A stretch of 64,000 bases of DNA from an uncultured Eubacteriales bacterium (GTDB lineage Bacteria > Bacillota > Clostridia > Oscillospirales > CAG-272): assembly GCA_905205065.1 (NCBI GenBank), contig CAJLCI010000007.1:20004-84003 (forward strand), read 5' to 3'. Made by a program: the position numbers and the translations under genes. How positions within the stretch are numbered: position 1 is the stretch's first letter; each line of letters starts with the position of its first letter. Positions 26,303-36,310 of this stretch are shown here, in pieces. Under the pieces are notes generated by a model. It ran no database searches and was not told where the DNA came from. It saw only the letters and a list, made by a program, of their open reading frames with translations.

Positions 26303-27193
26303 ATGATTAAAAGTATGACAGCATTCGGACGCTGCAGCGGTATTGAAGGCGGAAAAAATATTACCATAGAAATTAAAAGTGTCAACAACCGTTTTCTCGA
26401 CTGCTCGGTAAAACTCCCTCGCGCATACTCCTATATTGAGGACAGAATCAAGCCTTATCTTCAAAGCCGAGGGATCTTCCGCGGAAAAATTGATGTAAAT
26501 ATCAGCATCACAACCGAAAACGGAAGCGATGCAAAAATTGATCTGGATGAGAATTATTTAAATGAATACCTTAAGGTACTCGCGCGACTTAGGGATGAAT
26601 ACAAACTTAAAGACGATATAACCGTAATGAATGTGGCTTCCAACCGCGAAATTTTTACTTTTCATCAGCCAGAATCTGATGAGGAACAGGATTGGAACGA
26701 CATAAATAAGATCTTATCAAAAGCTACGGATATCTTCTGTGAAATGCGTGAAAACGAGGGAAGAAATATATTGTCTGATCTTACAGGCAAAAAAAAGCAC
26801 TTAGAGATACTTACCGGAGAAATTGAAAAAGAAGAGCCAAATATGGTATCCGCATACCGCGAACGGCTCGAAGCAAAGCTCAAAAATGTCCTTGAACAAA
26901 AAGGATACAATGAAATTGATGAAACAAAAATTATTACCGAGTGTGCCTTGTTTACAGATAAGGTTGCCGTAGATGAAGAAACCGTAAGACTGAGAAGTCA
27001 TTTTTCGGCTCTTGACAAAGCTTTCGCATCTGATGAACCCGTTGGAAGAAGAATAGATTTTCTGCTTCAGGAAATAGGAAGAGAAATAAATACTATCGGC
27101 TCCAAAGTTTCTGATATCAGGATGACTGAAATTGTGGTCGAAATGAAAAGCGAGCTCGAACGTATCCGCGAACAAATTCAGAATATTGAATAG
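26303..27193 (+). CDS. yicC: YicC family endoribonuclease
   Basis: 296 residues. N-terminal YicC_N domain (MIKSMTAFGRCSGIEGGKN, EIKSVNNRFLDCSVKLPR) and C-terminal DUF1732 (VRLRSHFSALDKAF, then GRRIDFLLQEIGREINTIGS and the ending VEMKSELERIREQIQNIE). YicC proteins are now considered endoribonucleases that affect small RNA stability in E. coli. The order yicC-remA-gmk-rpoZ-priA is the standard Firmicutes arrangement. The ribosome site CGGAAAGG is good. Confidence 0.94.
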   Translation: MIKSMTAFGRCSGIEGGKNITIEIKSVNNRFLDCSVKLPRAYSYIEDRIKPYLQSRGIFRGKIDVNISITTENGSDAKIDLDENYLNEYLKVLARLRDEYKLKDDITVMNVASNREIFTFHQPESDEEQDWNDINKILSKATDIFCEMRENEGRNILSDLTGKKKHLEILTGEIEKEEPNMVSAYRERLEAKLKNVLEQKGYNEIDETKIITECALFTDKVAVDEETVRLRSHFSALDKAFASDEPVGRRIDFLLQEIGREINTIGSKVSDIRMTEIVVEMKSELERIREQIQNIE

Positions 27194-27328
27194 CTATATT
27201 AGCCATACAGCATAAAATCAATATAACACGGAAATAATTTCAATAAAGGCATTTTTAAGCCTGTATGGATTAAAATCAATACAGTCAGATAAGAAAATTT
27301 TTCGTAAGACAGGAGTTTAGTTTGTCAG

Positions 27329-27595
27329 ATGAAATTTATTAATATAGGATTCGGAAATATGGTTGCGGCACACCGTGTCGTCACAATTGTAAATTTGGAC
27401 TCTTCGCCGATTAAAAGAATGGTTCAGGATGCAAAAGAGGAAGGACGTGTTATTGACGTAACCTGCGGTCGCCGTACACGTTCTGTAATTGTTACAGACA
27501 GCGAACATATAATATTGTCCGCAGTACAGACGGAAACAATCGCCGGACGTCTTGACAATGACGACTCTGAATTAGATACAGCCGAGGAATTCTGA
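27329..27595 (+). CDS. remA: Extracellular matrix regulator RemA (DUF370)
   Basis: 88 residues, with the hallmark starts MKFINIGFGNMVAAHRVVTI, PIKRMVQDAKEEGRVIDVTC and GRRTRSVIVTDS. RemA is a ring-forming DNA-binding protein that activates biofilm matrix operons in Bacillus subtilis; in Clostridia its targets are less known. Located between yicC and gmk as usual. Confidence 0.94.
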   Translation: MKFINIGFGNMVAAHRVVTIVNLDSSPIKRMVQDAKEEGRVIDVTCGRRTRSVIVTDSEHIILSAVQTETIAGRLDNDDSELDTAEEF

Positions 27596-27654
27596 CTCAC
27601 AGATAAACGATAAACCATAGCAAAAAAATCATCTGTAATCTGTGGAGGAACTGA

Positions 27655-28293
27655 GTGAGCGATAATTATAATAACACAAACAAAAAAGTTAAAGATCTGA
27701 TTCTTATAATTTCCGGACCTTCCGGAAGCGGAAAAGGAACTGTGATCGATATGCTTATTGAACAATTTGGCTGCAGAAAGGCTGTTTCCGTGACGACAAG
27801 AAATATTCGTCCGGGAGAAATTGACGGACGCGATTATAAGTTCGTAACCCGTAAAAAATTCGACGATATGCTTAAAAACGGAGAACTCCTCGAATATAAC
27901 ATCTATGGTGATAACTGCTACGGTACTCCGAAATACGAAGTCGAAGAAGCACTGAATTCAGGTACAAGGCTCATCTTAGATGTAGATGTTCACGGTGCAG
28001 AAAATGTTATGAAGCTATATCCGGACGTCAGAAGTATATTTATACTGCCTCCGTCAGCTTCCGAACAGCGAAAGCGTATAGAAAAAAGAGGCTCAAATAC
28101 TCCCGAACAAATTGAAAAACGAATGAAAATTGCTCAGGATGAAATTAAATGCTGGCCAAAATACGATTGTGTCATTGTAAATGAAACAGGATGTACAAAA
28201 AAGACCGTAGAAAAAATCGCAGCGGTAATGGAAGGAACGCTTCCTGATCAAGCCGGTATTAAAAATTTAATTGAAAACTATTTTAATTGCTGA
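27655..28293 (+). CDS. gmk: Guanylate kinase
   Basis: 212 residues from a GTG start with ribosome site GGAGGAA. Walker A is IISGPSGSGKGTVIDML; the GMP-binding region has VTTRNIRPGEIDGRDYKFV, and the lid/P-loop partners are LLEYNIYGDNCYGTPKYEVE and LDVDVHGAENVM. Phosphorylates GMP to GDP in purine salvage and (p)ppGpp-sensitive GTP synthesis. Repeat A2 lies in the 287-bp gap before rpoZ, an unusually long gap in this operon. Confidence 0.96.
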   Translation: MSDNYNNTNKKVKDLILIISGPSGSGKGTVIDMLIEQFGCRKAVSVTTRNIRPGEIDGRDYKFVTRKKFDDMLKNGELLEYNIYGDNCYGTPKYEVEEALNSGTRLILDVDVHGAENVMKLYPDVRSIFILPPSASEQRKRIEKRGSNTPEQIEKRMKIAQDEIKCWPKYDCVIVNETGCTKKTVEKIAAVMEGTLPDQAGIKNLIENYFNC

Positions 28294-28365
28294 AACAACC
28301 GAATATTATATGTTTAAGAGACCTTAAATACATATTTTTCACTTTATAAAATTATATAACTACAA

Positions 28366-28528
28366 GGAAGATTGTCCGCGTCTGCAAGAAGTTTGTCTAT
28401 AAAACGTTCCCCAGCAATATGTTCGATTGTAAAGACGTTCAATTACAAAAACGTTCGCCTTTATAAGCGCGGGGGCTGTCCACTTTTTCCGGTGGCGGTT
28501 TGTTCTACTTTCAGAATACCTAATGACG
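28366..28528 (-). repeat. Family A interspersed element, copy A2 (inverted)
   Basis: Read on the minus strand it gives the left block CGTCATTAGGTATTC (28528-28514), ACCGGAAAAAG, TTATAAAGGCGAACG, then about four degenerate 16-bp units (GAACGTTTTTGTAATT, GAACGTCTTTACAATC, GAACATATTGCTGGGG and a decayed one), and the right end TTGCAGACGCGGACAATCTT. It sits between gmk and rpoZ within what is normally a single operon. Confidence 0.72.
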
Positions 28529-28580
28529 GGGCTTTGGCCCTTATTAAATAGAATACAAAAGGAAAGGCCTGGTATCAATT

Positions 28581-28859
28581 ATGTTATATCCAACTCCCGA
28601 AGAACTCTCAAAAGGAAAATACAACCGATATGTTCTCGTTTCTGCTACAGCAAAATGTGCACGTATGGTTACTGACGAATATTGCAAATGCCGTGAAAAT
28701 GCGGAGCGTCAGATTGCGAATAAAGAAACAGAAAGAAGTATTGCTTCAATGATAAAGAAAGAAATCCGAGATGAAAAAGCCGTAAAATGTGCAATCAGAC
28801 GTCTTTATTCCGGAGAATACAGCATTGTAGACAGCTCAATCAAGCTTGATGATGAATGA
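28581..28859 (+). CDS. rpoZ: RNA polymerase omega subunit
   Basis: 92 residues. Omega features: N-terminal MLYPTPEELSKGKYNRYVLV, SATAKCARMV (the variant of the conserved AKRARQ motif) and a C-terminal KKEIRDEKAVKCAIRRLYSG. Omega stabilises beta-prime folding. Its stop codon overlaps the priA ATG by 4 bp (ATGA), which implies coupled translation. Confidence 0.85.
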   Translation: MLYPTPEELSKGKYNRYVLVSATAKCARMVTDEYCKCRENAERQIANKETERSIASMIKKEIRDEKAVKCAIRRLYSGEYSIVDSSIKLDDE

Positions 28860-31501
28860 ATAAATCTCAGCTTATTATCAAGAAGACAGGAGAAAGCGGA
28901 AATGATACGGATATGAGTAAAGAGAAAAAAAACGCAAATATCCGCTCCGGAAATGATGACTTGCAATATGCCGATCAAATGGTCGGTGCGGATATCTATG
29001 ACAATGCGGAATTATATTCAAGCGTATGTCTCATCGATATTCCGTATCACCTCGATCGGCTTTTTGATTATAAAGTTCCCGGTGAATTTAGGGGAATTAT
29101 CAGGCGGGGAGACTTTGTGCGGGTTCCATTTGGTGCGGGAAACCGTCAGCATCTCGCGCTTGTAATTTCATGTACAACTGATAAGCCTGAGCTTGATATT
29201 AAAAAGCTGAAAGAGATTACCGAAATTCTTCCCTCCGATATGTCACTGTCAGAAGAACAAACTTCACTTTGTGAATACATGCATGAACACATTATCTGTT
29301 CCTATGGAGACGCTGTCCACGCAATAGCCCCATCTTTTATTCTGGGAAAGGCTAAAACCGTCTATTCGATCACTCAATACGGAAAAGAAAGTCTTGACGA
29401 TATGCGTTCGCGGAAATGTCTGTCAGATACCGATAAAATCCGCATGGAGATTCTTTCCGAAATTTCGTCAAAAAAAGGAAAAATAACACGTTCTGTATTA
29501 CAGTCAATGTTTTCTCAGAAACAGCTCCGTTTACTTTCTGCGCTTGAACGTACCGGAGCGATACACACAGAACTTTTAATAGACAAAATAGGAAAAAAAT
29601 TTGAAGAAACAGCAGTTTTAAAAATCGATTCCGAAGAAGCTGAAGAACTTTCCATTGCTTTTTCAAGAAAAGCTCCGCTGATGAGTGCAGTACTGAGAGA
29701 GCTTGCAGGATGCAGTGAGATTCAGTTGGAGGATCTCAAAAGCCGCACTGGAGCAGGTAAAAATGTTATTAACCGGCTCGAATCCCGCGGATTTCTTAAA
29801 ATCGAAAAAAATGAAATATACCGTAAAGTTTTTACGAACGATAACAATGAAAAACAGAATGTTCCACCCCTTACTCCTTCGCAAAGGAACGCTTACAAAA
29901 ATCTCGAAAATATTTATTCCGCCGGAAAAGCGAGGGCTGTGCTTCTTTACGGAGTAACCGGGAGCGGAAAGACCAGAGTGATCAAAGAACTGATTGACCG
30001 TGTAATATCCGACGGAAAAAAAGTTATTGTGCTTGTCCCCGAAATAGCCCTTACCCCGCAAACTGTCGGCTATTTCTGTTCATGTTACGGTACACGTGTC
30101 GCCGTTATGCACTCTATGCTGTCACAGGGAGAAAAATATGACGCCTGGAGAGCGATAAAACGCGGAGACGTTGATATTTGTGTCGGAACGCGTTCTGCAG
30201 TGTTCGCTCCGTTCGATAACATCGGAATGATTGTAATCGACGAAGAACAAGAACATACATACAAGTCAGACACAAATCCCAAATATCACGCACGTGATAT
30301 TGCCCGCTTCAGATGCGCTGCAAATAACGGCATACTTCTTTTAGCATCCGCAACACCGTCAATTGAAACCTATTACCGGGCAGAAACCGGAAGATATCTG
30401 AAAGTAAAGCTTCTGGAGCGCATAGGCGGTACATTGCTGCCCGAAACCATCATTTCAAATGTAGCAGAACTGCAGAAAAACGGCGGAGGTCTTATTGGCC
30501 CGGAGCTTGACTTAGAATTAAAGGAAACTCTTTCAAAGGGCAGACAGGCAATTCTGTTTATGAACAGACGCGGATATAATCACTTTGTTTCATGCCCTTC
30601 ATGCGGAGAGGCCCTTCGCTGTCCAAACTGCAGTATTTCACTTACATATCACACATTTAGAAACGGAACCGGAGAGCTTAGATGCCATATGTGCGGATAC
30701 AGGGGACATGTTCCGGAAAACTGTCCGTCATGCGGAAAATCTCATCTTGTACACTTCGGCGCGGGCATTCAAAAGCTCGAAGAAGAGCTTAAATCAAGAT
30801 ATCCAAGTGCACGTATTATGCGTATGGACTCCGATACAACAACAGCCAAATCCTCTTTTTATAAAATGATTGAAAGCTTCCGGGCGGGAGAAGCAGATAT
30901 ACTTATAGGGACTCAAATGGTCACCAAAGGACACGACTTTCCAGGTGTCGATGTCTCAGGAGTAATTTTAGCCGATACATCGCTGTATCTCGACGATTAC
31001 AGAGCCAACGAGCGTACATTTTCAATGCTCACACAATTAATCGGACGATCAGGACGTTCGGAGCAACAGGGACATGCAGTTGTTCAGACGTTCTCTCCTG
31101 ATCATCCGATAATAAAGCTTGCATCAGAGCAAAATTATGACGCCTTTTACAGAAGCGAAATAGAGTTTCGCAGGGCAATGTTATTTCCTCCGTTCTGCAG
31201 AATCGCCCTTATAAGTATAACAGCTGAGGATGAACGAACAGTAGCAGACATCTCTTCAAAATTATATACTGATTTATGCGCATTTCTGAAAGGCGAGTTC
31301 AGCGATGTCCGTATGATTATTTACGGCCCATATGAAGCGCAGATATACCGTGTAAACAAACGTTATCGTTACAGAATTATATGCAAGCTTCGTTCAGACT
31401 CCCGAACCAGACTCCTTCTGCGTTCCGTACTTCAAAAATACAGCGGAAACGGAACAGCTGATTATACAATAGGGATTGATATCGACCCAAGTAATCTGTA
31501 A
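28856..31501 (+). CDS. priA: Primosomal protein N' (PriA helicase)
   Basis: 881 residues. A long charged N-terminal extension (about 55 residues) precedes the 3'-DNA-binding domain (VCLIDIPYHLDRLFDYKVP). The helicase core has Walker A LLYGVTGSGKTRVIKELIDR and motif II IDEEQEHTYKSD, where the canonical DEEH is DEEQ. The zinc-binding domain has paired cysteines (CPSCGEALRCPNC, CHMCGYRG, CPSCGK), and QMVTKGHDFPGV and LIGRSGRSEQQG are helicase motifs V/VI. PriA restarts stalled replication forks. The true start may lie downstream at the Met near residue 20. Confidence 0.95.
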   Translation: MNKSQLIIKKTGESGNDTDMSKEKKNANIRSGNDDLQYADQMVGADIYDNAELYSSVCLIDIPYHLDRLFDYKVPGEFRGIIRRGDFVRVPFGAGNRQHLALVISCTTDKPELDIKKLKEITEILPSDMSLSEEQTSLCEYMHEHIICSYGDAVHAIAPSFILGKAKTVYSITQYGKESLDDMRSRKCLSDTDKIRMEILSEISSKKGKITRSVLQSMFSQKQLRLLSALERTGAIHTELLIDKIGKKFEETAVLKIDSEEAEELSIAFSRKAPLMSAVLRELAGCSEIQLEDLKSRTGAGKNVINRLESRGFLKIEKNEIYRKVFTNDNNEKQNVPPLTPSQRNAYKNLENIYSAGKARAVLLYGVTGSGKTRVIKELIDRVISDGKKVIVLVPEIALTPQTVGYFCSCYGTRVAVMHSMLSQGEKYDAWRAIKRGDVDICVGTRSAVFAPFDNIGMIVIDEEQEHTYKSDTNPKYHARDIARFRCAANNGILLLASATPSIETYYRAETGRYLKVKLLERIGGTLLPETIISNVAELQKNGGGLIGPELDLELKETLSKGRQAILFMNRRGYNHFVSCPSCGEALRCPNCSISLTYHTFRNGTGELRCHMCGYRGHVPENCPSCGKSHLVHFGAGIQKLEEELKSRYPSARIMRMDSDTTTAKSSFYKMIESFRAGEADILIGTQMVTKGHDFPGVDVSGVILADTSLYLDDYRANERTFSMLTQLIGRSGRSEQQGHAVVQTFSPDHPIIKLASEQNYDAFYRSEIEFRRAMLFPPFCRIALISITAEDERTVADISSKLYTDLCAFLKGEFSDVRMIIYGPYEAQIYRVNKRYRYRIICKLRSDSRTRLLLRSVLQKYSGNGTADYTIGIDIDPSNL

Positions 31502-31574
31502 AATGTATGTCAATAATATAAAAAATAACTTAAACATCTGTATTATTGGCTAAATGAAAGGAATCTTCATAATA

Positions 31575-32057
31575 ATGGCAACTTTAAATATAATAAAAGA
31601 AGGGGATCCGATTCTCCGTAAAATAAGCAAACCCGTAAAAGAGATTACACCTCGCATACTTCGACTTCTCGATGACATGAAAGAAACTCTGATAGCCGCC
31701 GAAGGAGCCGGACTTGCCGCCGTTCAGGTAGGAGTATTGCGCCGTATAGTTTTAGTTGAGCATGAAAAAGCAGGATTGCTCGAACTTATAAATCCGGAAA
31801 TAATAAAAAGCTCGGACGCACGTCAGCAGGAACTTGAGGGTTGCCTGTCAATTCCGGGAAAATGGGGAATTACCGATCGCCCCGAAAGCGTAACTATTCG
31901 TGCGATGGACCGAAACGGCAAATATTTTACAATGTCCGGAGACGGATTATCAGCGCGGGCTTTTTGCCATGAACTTGATCACCTTGACGGCATTCTTTAT
32001 ACAGACAGAGCCGTTCACATGCTAACCCCTGAGGAATTAAAGGAAATGAATGATTGA
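31575..32057 (+). CDS. def: Peptide deformylase
   Basis: 160 residues from the ATG at 31575 (the upstream ATG at 31554 lies within the ribosome site AAAGGAA). The three metal/active-site motifs are GAGLAAVQVG, EGCLSIPGKWG and HELDHLDGILYTD. Removes the N-formyl group from nascent proteins. It is followed by fmt, the opposing formyltransferase, after 98 bp. Confidence 0.96.
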   Translation: MATLNIIKEGDPILRKISKPVKEITPRILRLLDDMKETLIAAEGAGLAAVQVGVLRRIVLVEHEKAGLLELINPEIIKSSDARQQELEGCLSIPGKWGITDRPESVTIRAMDRNGKYFTMSGDGLSARAFCHELDHLDGILYTDRAVHMLTPEELKEMND

Positions 32058-32155
32058 GTTGCGTGCGCATCATACGTCAATTCTAATATGCCATACTGCA
32101 GAACAGCAAAATAAGACATGAAAGTAATAAACGGGAGGGAAAAAGATAATTAATT

Positions 32156-33109
32156 ATGAAAGTGCTTTTTATGGGAACTCCGGATTTTGCAAAAACAGCT
32201 TTTGAACGTTTGTGCGACAATAAATTTGAGCTCGTCGGAGCAGTAACTCAACCTGATAAGCCAAAAGGCAGAGGCTATTTATTGATGCCTCCTCCGGTTA
32301 AAGAAGCCGCGCTGTCGCACGGTATTCAAGTACTACAACCGCAAACACTCAAAAACGAAGAGTTCAAAAATGATCTTAAAAGACTTTCACCGGATGTTAT
32401 CGTCGTTGCGGCATACGGAAAGCTCCTTCCTAATTATGTTCTGAATACTCCCAAATACGGTTGCGTCAATATTCATGCTTCCCTTCTTCCGAGATGGCGC
32501 GGAGCCGCCCCTATACAGCGGTGCATTATGGCAGGAGACAAAAAGACCGGGATTACTACAATGCTGATGGACGAGGGACTTGATACCGGAGATATTCTTG
32601 AAAGTTCGGAAACAGAAATATCGGATACAGACAATTTCGAAACCCTTCATAACAGGTTGTCTATGCTCGGCGCGGAACTGATAGTTTCCACGCTTCGCAA
32701 AATCGAAAACGGAAAACGCGAAAATTTAAGACGCAAGCAAAGCAATGAAAATACGACGTACGCAGCTAAAATAGAAAAATCAGACTGCGTAATCAATTTT
32801 GAAAAAAGTAATGTCGAAATTTTTAATACTATCCGCGCGCTTTCTCCTTCTCCACTTTCATATTCTATGCTTCACGGAAAACGTATTAAATTTACCGAGG
32901 CAAAGCTTCCGTCCGCAACAACAGAATATAAAAATGCAGTTCCGGGAACTGTAGTATCAGTTTCGGAAGGCATAATTACAGTAAAATGCGGAAAAGGTAA
33001 TATAGAAATAACAGGTGTTCTTCCCGAAGGTAAAAAAAGAACTCCGTCAGCGGATTTTATCCGGGGCAGAGGAATCTGCGAGGGAGATCTCTTTACACCA
33101 ATATTGTAA
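32156..33109 (+). CDS. fmt: Methionyl-tRNA formyltransferase
   Basis: 317 residues, standard length. Formyl-THF binding N-terminal domain with FMGTPDFAKTAFERL, TQPDKPKGRGYLLMPPPVK, the catalytic region CVNIHASLLPRWRGAAPIQR and DEGLDTGDILE; C-terminal OB-fold domain with RALSPSPLSYSMLHGKRI. The ribosome site GGGAGGG lies about 20 nt upstream; a weaker one is closer. Confidence 0.96.
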   Translation: MKVLFMGTPDFAKTAFERLCDNKFELVGAVTQPDKPKGRGYLLMPPPVKEAALSHGIQVLQPQTLKNEEFKNDLKRLSPDVIVVAAYGKLLPNYVLNTPKYGCVNIHASLLPRWRGAAPIQRCIMAGDKKTGITTMLMDEGLDTGDILESSETEISDTDNFETLHNRLSMLGAELIVSTLRKIENGKRENLRRKQSNENTTYAAKIEKSDCVINFEKSNVEIFNTIRALSPSPLSYSMLHGKRIKFTEAKLPSATTEYKNAVPGTVVSVSEGIITVKCGKGNIEITGVLPEGKKRTPSADFIRGRGICEGDLFTPIL

Positions 33110-33130
33110 ATTCAGGATGGAGGTGCTTTT

Positions 33131-33817
33131 ATGTATTTTAGCATATACGATATGTACTTCATGCTTCCTGCAATCATTGTAACACTATGGGCGCAGTTTA
33201 AAGTAAAAAGTACATTTTCAAAATATTCTTCTGTAAAAACCATAAATGGAAAATCAGGATTTGAAGCGGCAAGAAACATACTCGATCAGAATGGTCTTCA
33301 AAATATTCCGATAGAGCTTGTAAACGGCAAGCTGACCGATCACTATGATCCCAAAGCCGGAGTTATCCGTCTCTCCAACGAGGTTTATAACGGACGCTCG
33401 GTTTCCGCTATCGGAGTTGCGGCCCATGAGGCTGGTCATGCAGTTCAGTATGCAGAACAATATACTCCCGTATATATCAGAAGCGCTATCATACCGATGA
33501 CTAACATATGCTCATATATTTCGTATCCTCTTATAATAATAGGCATTCTGTTATCGTCACCATTGCTTGCCCGAGTCGGCGTTATACTCTTTGCAATGGT
33601 AGTTCTGTTTCAGCTCATCACTCTTCCCGTTGAGTTTAATGCAAGCGCCCGTGCAATCCGTACATTACCGTCTCTTGGGTTAAATGAAGATGAGATAATA
33701 GGCTCTAAGCGTGTTCTCAGGGCTGCCGCAATGACTTATGTCGCGGCTCTTTTTACAGCTTTGATGAATTTTCTGCGCCTGCTGACTTATGTAAACAGAA
33801 ACCAAAAAAGAAGATAA
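33131..33817 (+). CDS. Neutral zinc metallopeptidase (YugP-like)
   Basis: 228 residues. N-terminal membrane helix (FMLPAIIVTLWAQF), then the zinc motif in AAHEAGHAVQYAEQY (HExxH at about 99-103), two or three further membrane helices (ISYPLIIIGILLSSP, LFAMVVLFQLITLPVEF) and ASARAIRTLPSLGLNEDEI. This is the YugP-type membrane metallopeptidase that usually follows fmt in Firmicutes; its substrate is unknown. Starts 21 bp after the fmt stop, with ribosome site GGAGGTG. Confidence 0.9.
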   Translation: MYFSIYDMYFMLPAIIVTLWAQFKVKSTFSKYSSVKTINGKSGFEAARNILDQNGLQNIPIELVNGKLTDHYDPKAGVIRLSNEVYNGRSVSAIGVAAHEAGHAVQYAEQYTPVYIRSAIIPMTNICSYISYPLIIIGILLSSPLLARVGVILFAMVVLFQLITLPVEFNASARAIRTLPSLGLNEDEIIGSKRVLRAAAMTYVAALFTALMNFLRLLTYVNRNQKRR

Positions 33818-33932
33818 CGAAAACGCACAACAATAGAGATTTAGAAATGTATTTGCAGAACTGAATTAATGCTAAATTCAATAAAACAGAAAATGCCATA
33901 AAGCTTTTCAGCGCTTGATTTGTTATATCTAA

Positions 33933-33976
33933 AAATAAAGATGTTTCTGCTTACAAAAACAGTGACATCTTTATTT
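33933..33976. terminator. Terminator-like hairpin after the peptidase gene
   Basis: AAATAAAGATGT (33933-33944) pairs with ACATCTTTATTT (33965-33976). It is AT-rich and may work in either direction. Confidence 0.6.
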
Positions 33977-34031
33977 AATTATATAATATAAACATAATCA
34001 TCTTATTACAAAAGGACATAAAATTACATCT

Positions 34032-34757
34032 ATGAAAAAATCAGTTATAAATTTTATAGAAAAATACAGATATAAAATTGAGATGCATGCTCACTCGTCT
34101 CCGGCAAGCCCATGCGGAGTATTTGAACCTGAGGAAGTCATCAGATTGTATGCTGAGTGCGGATATAACGGAATAGTACTCACAAATCATCTGTATTCAT
34201 ATATGCACTCAAATAAAGAAACCGTACGGCAAACCGTAAATCGTCATGCCGATGATTATGAACGTGCAGCAAGGGAAGGCATTAAATACGGTATCAAGGT
34301 TTATTACGGACTTGAAATACGTTTCGACGGACACCCTAATGATTATCTTATATATGGAATTAATACAGATGATACGGAAAATATTTTTCCTTACCTCACA
34401 GAATCGCTTGTAAAGTTCCGTTCAGAGTATCAAAACCCGAATATGCTGCTTATTCAGGCTCATCCATGCAGGCCGGGAATAGAACTCGCTCCGCCGAACC
34501 TTATAGACGGTGTCGAAGTACTTAATTTTCAGCCAAACCATAACAACAGAAATTGCTATGCGGCAAAATTCGCTCGAAAAGTCGGCGGTGTTATAACATC
34601 CGGAAGCGATTTTCATTTTCCAGATACGCAGGGTCTCGGCGGAATTTATACAAAACAGCTGCCAGATGACAGTCGTGAGCTTTCATCACTTTTGAGAAGC
34701 GGAGACTATTTGCTTGATATAGGTGGGCTTCCTGTCATTCCTGAATTTATGATTTAA
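34032..34757 (+). CDS. PHP domain phosphoesterase
   Basis: 241 residues. Metal-binding PHP motifs: IEMHAHSSPASPCG (I), LTNHLYSYMHS (II), LIQAHPCRPG (III) and SGSDFHFPDTQGLGG (IV). All metal-ligand His/Asp appear present. The PHP superfamily includes histidinol phosphatase and nucleoside 3',5'-bisphosphate phosphatases; the specific substrate of this short protein is unknown. Separated from both neighbours, probably monocistronic. Confidence 0.85.
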   Translation: MKKSVINFIEKYRYKIEMHAHSSPASPCGVFEPEEVIRLYAECGYNGIVLTNHLYSYMHSNKETVRQTVNRHADDYERAAREGIKYGIKVYYGLEIRFDGHPNDYLIYGINTDDTENIFPYLTESLVKFRSEYQNPNMLLIQAHPCRPGIELAPPNLIDGVEVLNFQPNHNNRNCYAAKFARKVGGVITSGSDFHFPDTQGLGGIYTKQLPDDSRELSSLLRSGDYLLDIGGLPVIPEFMI

Positions 34758-34948
34758 AAGAATAATAAAAAATTATATATAGATAATATGCCTGTCTCTA
34801 TGTCAGTAATAAAAACCAGATAAAAGACACCTAAAATTGAAAACTACAGTATAATCTTATCACTCAGATTGCGTCTATAGTTAAAAACACAAAGAAAGTC
34901 ATGGTAATTAAAATGAATAATAAAAGCAGCAATAAAAAGGTAAACATT

Positions 34949-36310
34949 ATGACCAATCTGTCTGAAACTGAGAAAAAAGAAAATTCTGAATCTAAAATAA
35001 ATGTAAGAGCTGCGGTTTTTCGCGAGCTTTGCCATTATACTGAAAACGATACATTTATAAATATATCAATTGACAATGCTATAAAAAAACTCAATCTCAC
35101 CGGATTTGATCGCGATTTTTTTACCGCACTCGTCTATGGCGTTATCGAAAGGCAGATAACGCTGGATTACTTCCTGTCTAATCTTTCCTCCAAGCCACTA
35201 AAAAAACTTGATTTAACAGTGCTTACAGCTCTCCGTATGGGCGCATATCAGATATTATTTATGGATCGCATTCCGGACAGCGCAGCCTGCAATGAAAGCG
35301 TTAAACTTATAAAAAAATGTACGGCAAGCGCCGTGCCGTTTGTAAACGCTGTTTTGAGATCGCTCATAAGACAAAAAAACTCTATCATTTTTCCGAATAA
35401 AACAAAAGCACCTGAAAAATATCTATCAGTCCGTTATTCCGTACCGGAGAAACTAATTGTTATGTGGGAGAAAATGTACGGCAAGGAAATAACCGAAAAT
35501 ATTCTCTCCGGAATTGACACTCCACCGCCAATAACGCTCCGTGCCAATACTCTGAAAATAACGCGCGAAGAGCTTTTATATAAACTGACGGACAAAGGTG
35601 TAGATGCAGTTTATTCCACTGAATCAAAATATGGTATACGTCTGAGAAAATCTATTCCTGTCAGCTCTCTCGAATGCATGGAAAACGGTCTGTGTATCGT
35701 TCAGGACGATGCGTCTTCTCTCTCCGTCGAAGCTCTCGATCTCAGTCCGGGACATACAGTTATAGATGTCTGTTCCGCACCGGGAGGGAAAAGTTTATCC
35801 GCCGCGATGCTGATGAAAAACAAAGGTAAAATTCTTTCTTTTGACTTATATGAAAACAGACTAAAACTTATTAAAGATAGTTCCGATCGTCTTGGTATCA
35901 GTATTATTCAAACCGAATGTTTTGATAGCACAGAGTACAAAAAAGAGCTGGAATATACCGCAGACCGTATTATATGCGACGTTCCGTGTTCAGGACTTGG
36001 AGTTCTCGCAAAAAAGCCTGATATCAGATGCAGAGCATTCGACCGTGTATGCGAAAGCAACGAATCCGCACTGACTTCGCTTCAATACAAAATACTGTGC
36101 AGCTCGTCACGTTACTTGAAGAAAAACGGTAAAATGACTTACTCTACATGTACATTAAATAAACATGAAAACGAAGATATCGTAAATCGTTTTGTGTCAG
36201 AACATCCCGATTACAAAATACTTGATGTCCGTACATTCTTTCCTGACGGCACATTAGACGCGTATCTGCGAACAGATGGTTTCTTCTATGCTTTAATTAC
36301 ACGAACGTAA
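34949..36310 (+). CDS. rsmB: 16S rRNA m5C967 methyltransferase RsmB
   Basis: 453 residues from the ATG at 34949, which has AAAAAGG 8 nt upstream; an in-frame ATG at 34901 lacks a site. N-terminal NusB-like RNA-binding domain (AVFRELCHYTENDTFINI, ALRMGAYQILFMDRIPDSAA) and a C-terminal SAM methyltransferase domain: DVCSAPGGKSLSAAMLM, DVPCSGLGVLAKKPDIR, and the catalytic-cysteine motif TYSTCTLNKHENE. Length and domain order are typical. Confidence 0.93.
   Translation: MTNLSETEKKENSESKINVRAAVFRELCHYTENDTFINISIDNAIKKLNLTGFDRDFFTALVYGVIERQITLDYFLSNLSSKPLKKLDLTVLTALRMGAYQILFMDRIPDSAACNESVKLIKKCTASAVPFVNAVLRSLIRQKNSIIFPNKTKAPEKYLSVRYSVPEKLIVMWEKMYGKEITENILSGIDTPPPITLRANTLKITREELLYKLTDKGVDAVYSTESKYGIRLRKSIPVSSLECMENGLCIVQDDASSLSVEALDLSPGHTVIDVCSAPGGKSLSAAMLMKNKGKILSFDLYENRLKLIKDSSDRLGISIIQTECFDSTEYKKELEYTADRIICDVPCSGLGVLAKKPDIRCRAFDRVCESNESALTSLQYKILCSSSRYLKKNGKMTYSTCTLNKHENEDIVNRFVSEHPDYKILDVRTFFPDGTLDAYLRTDGFFYALITRT

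Noticed and set aside
28953..29165. Separate gene at the start of priA
   Set aside because: Alternate-frame shadow inside priA, no family resemblance.
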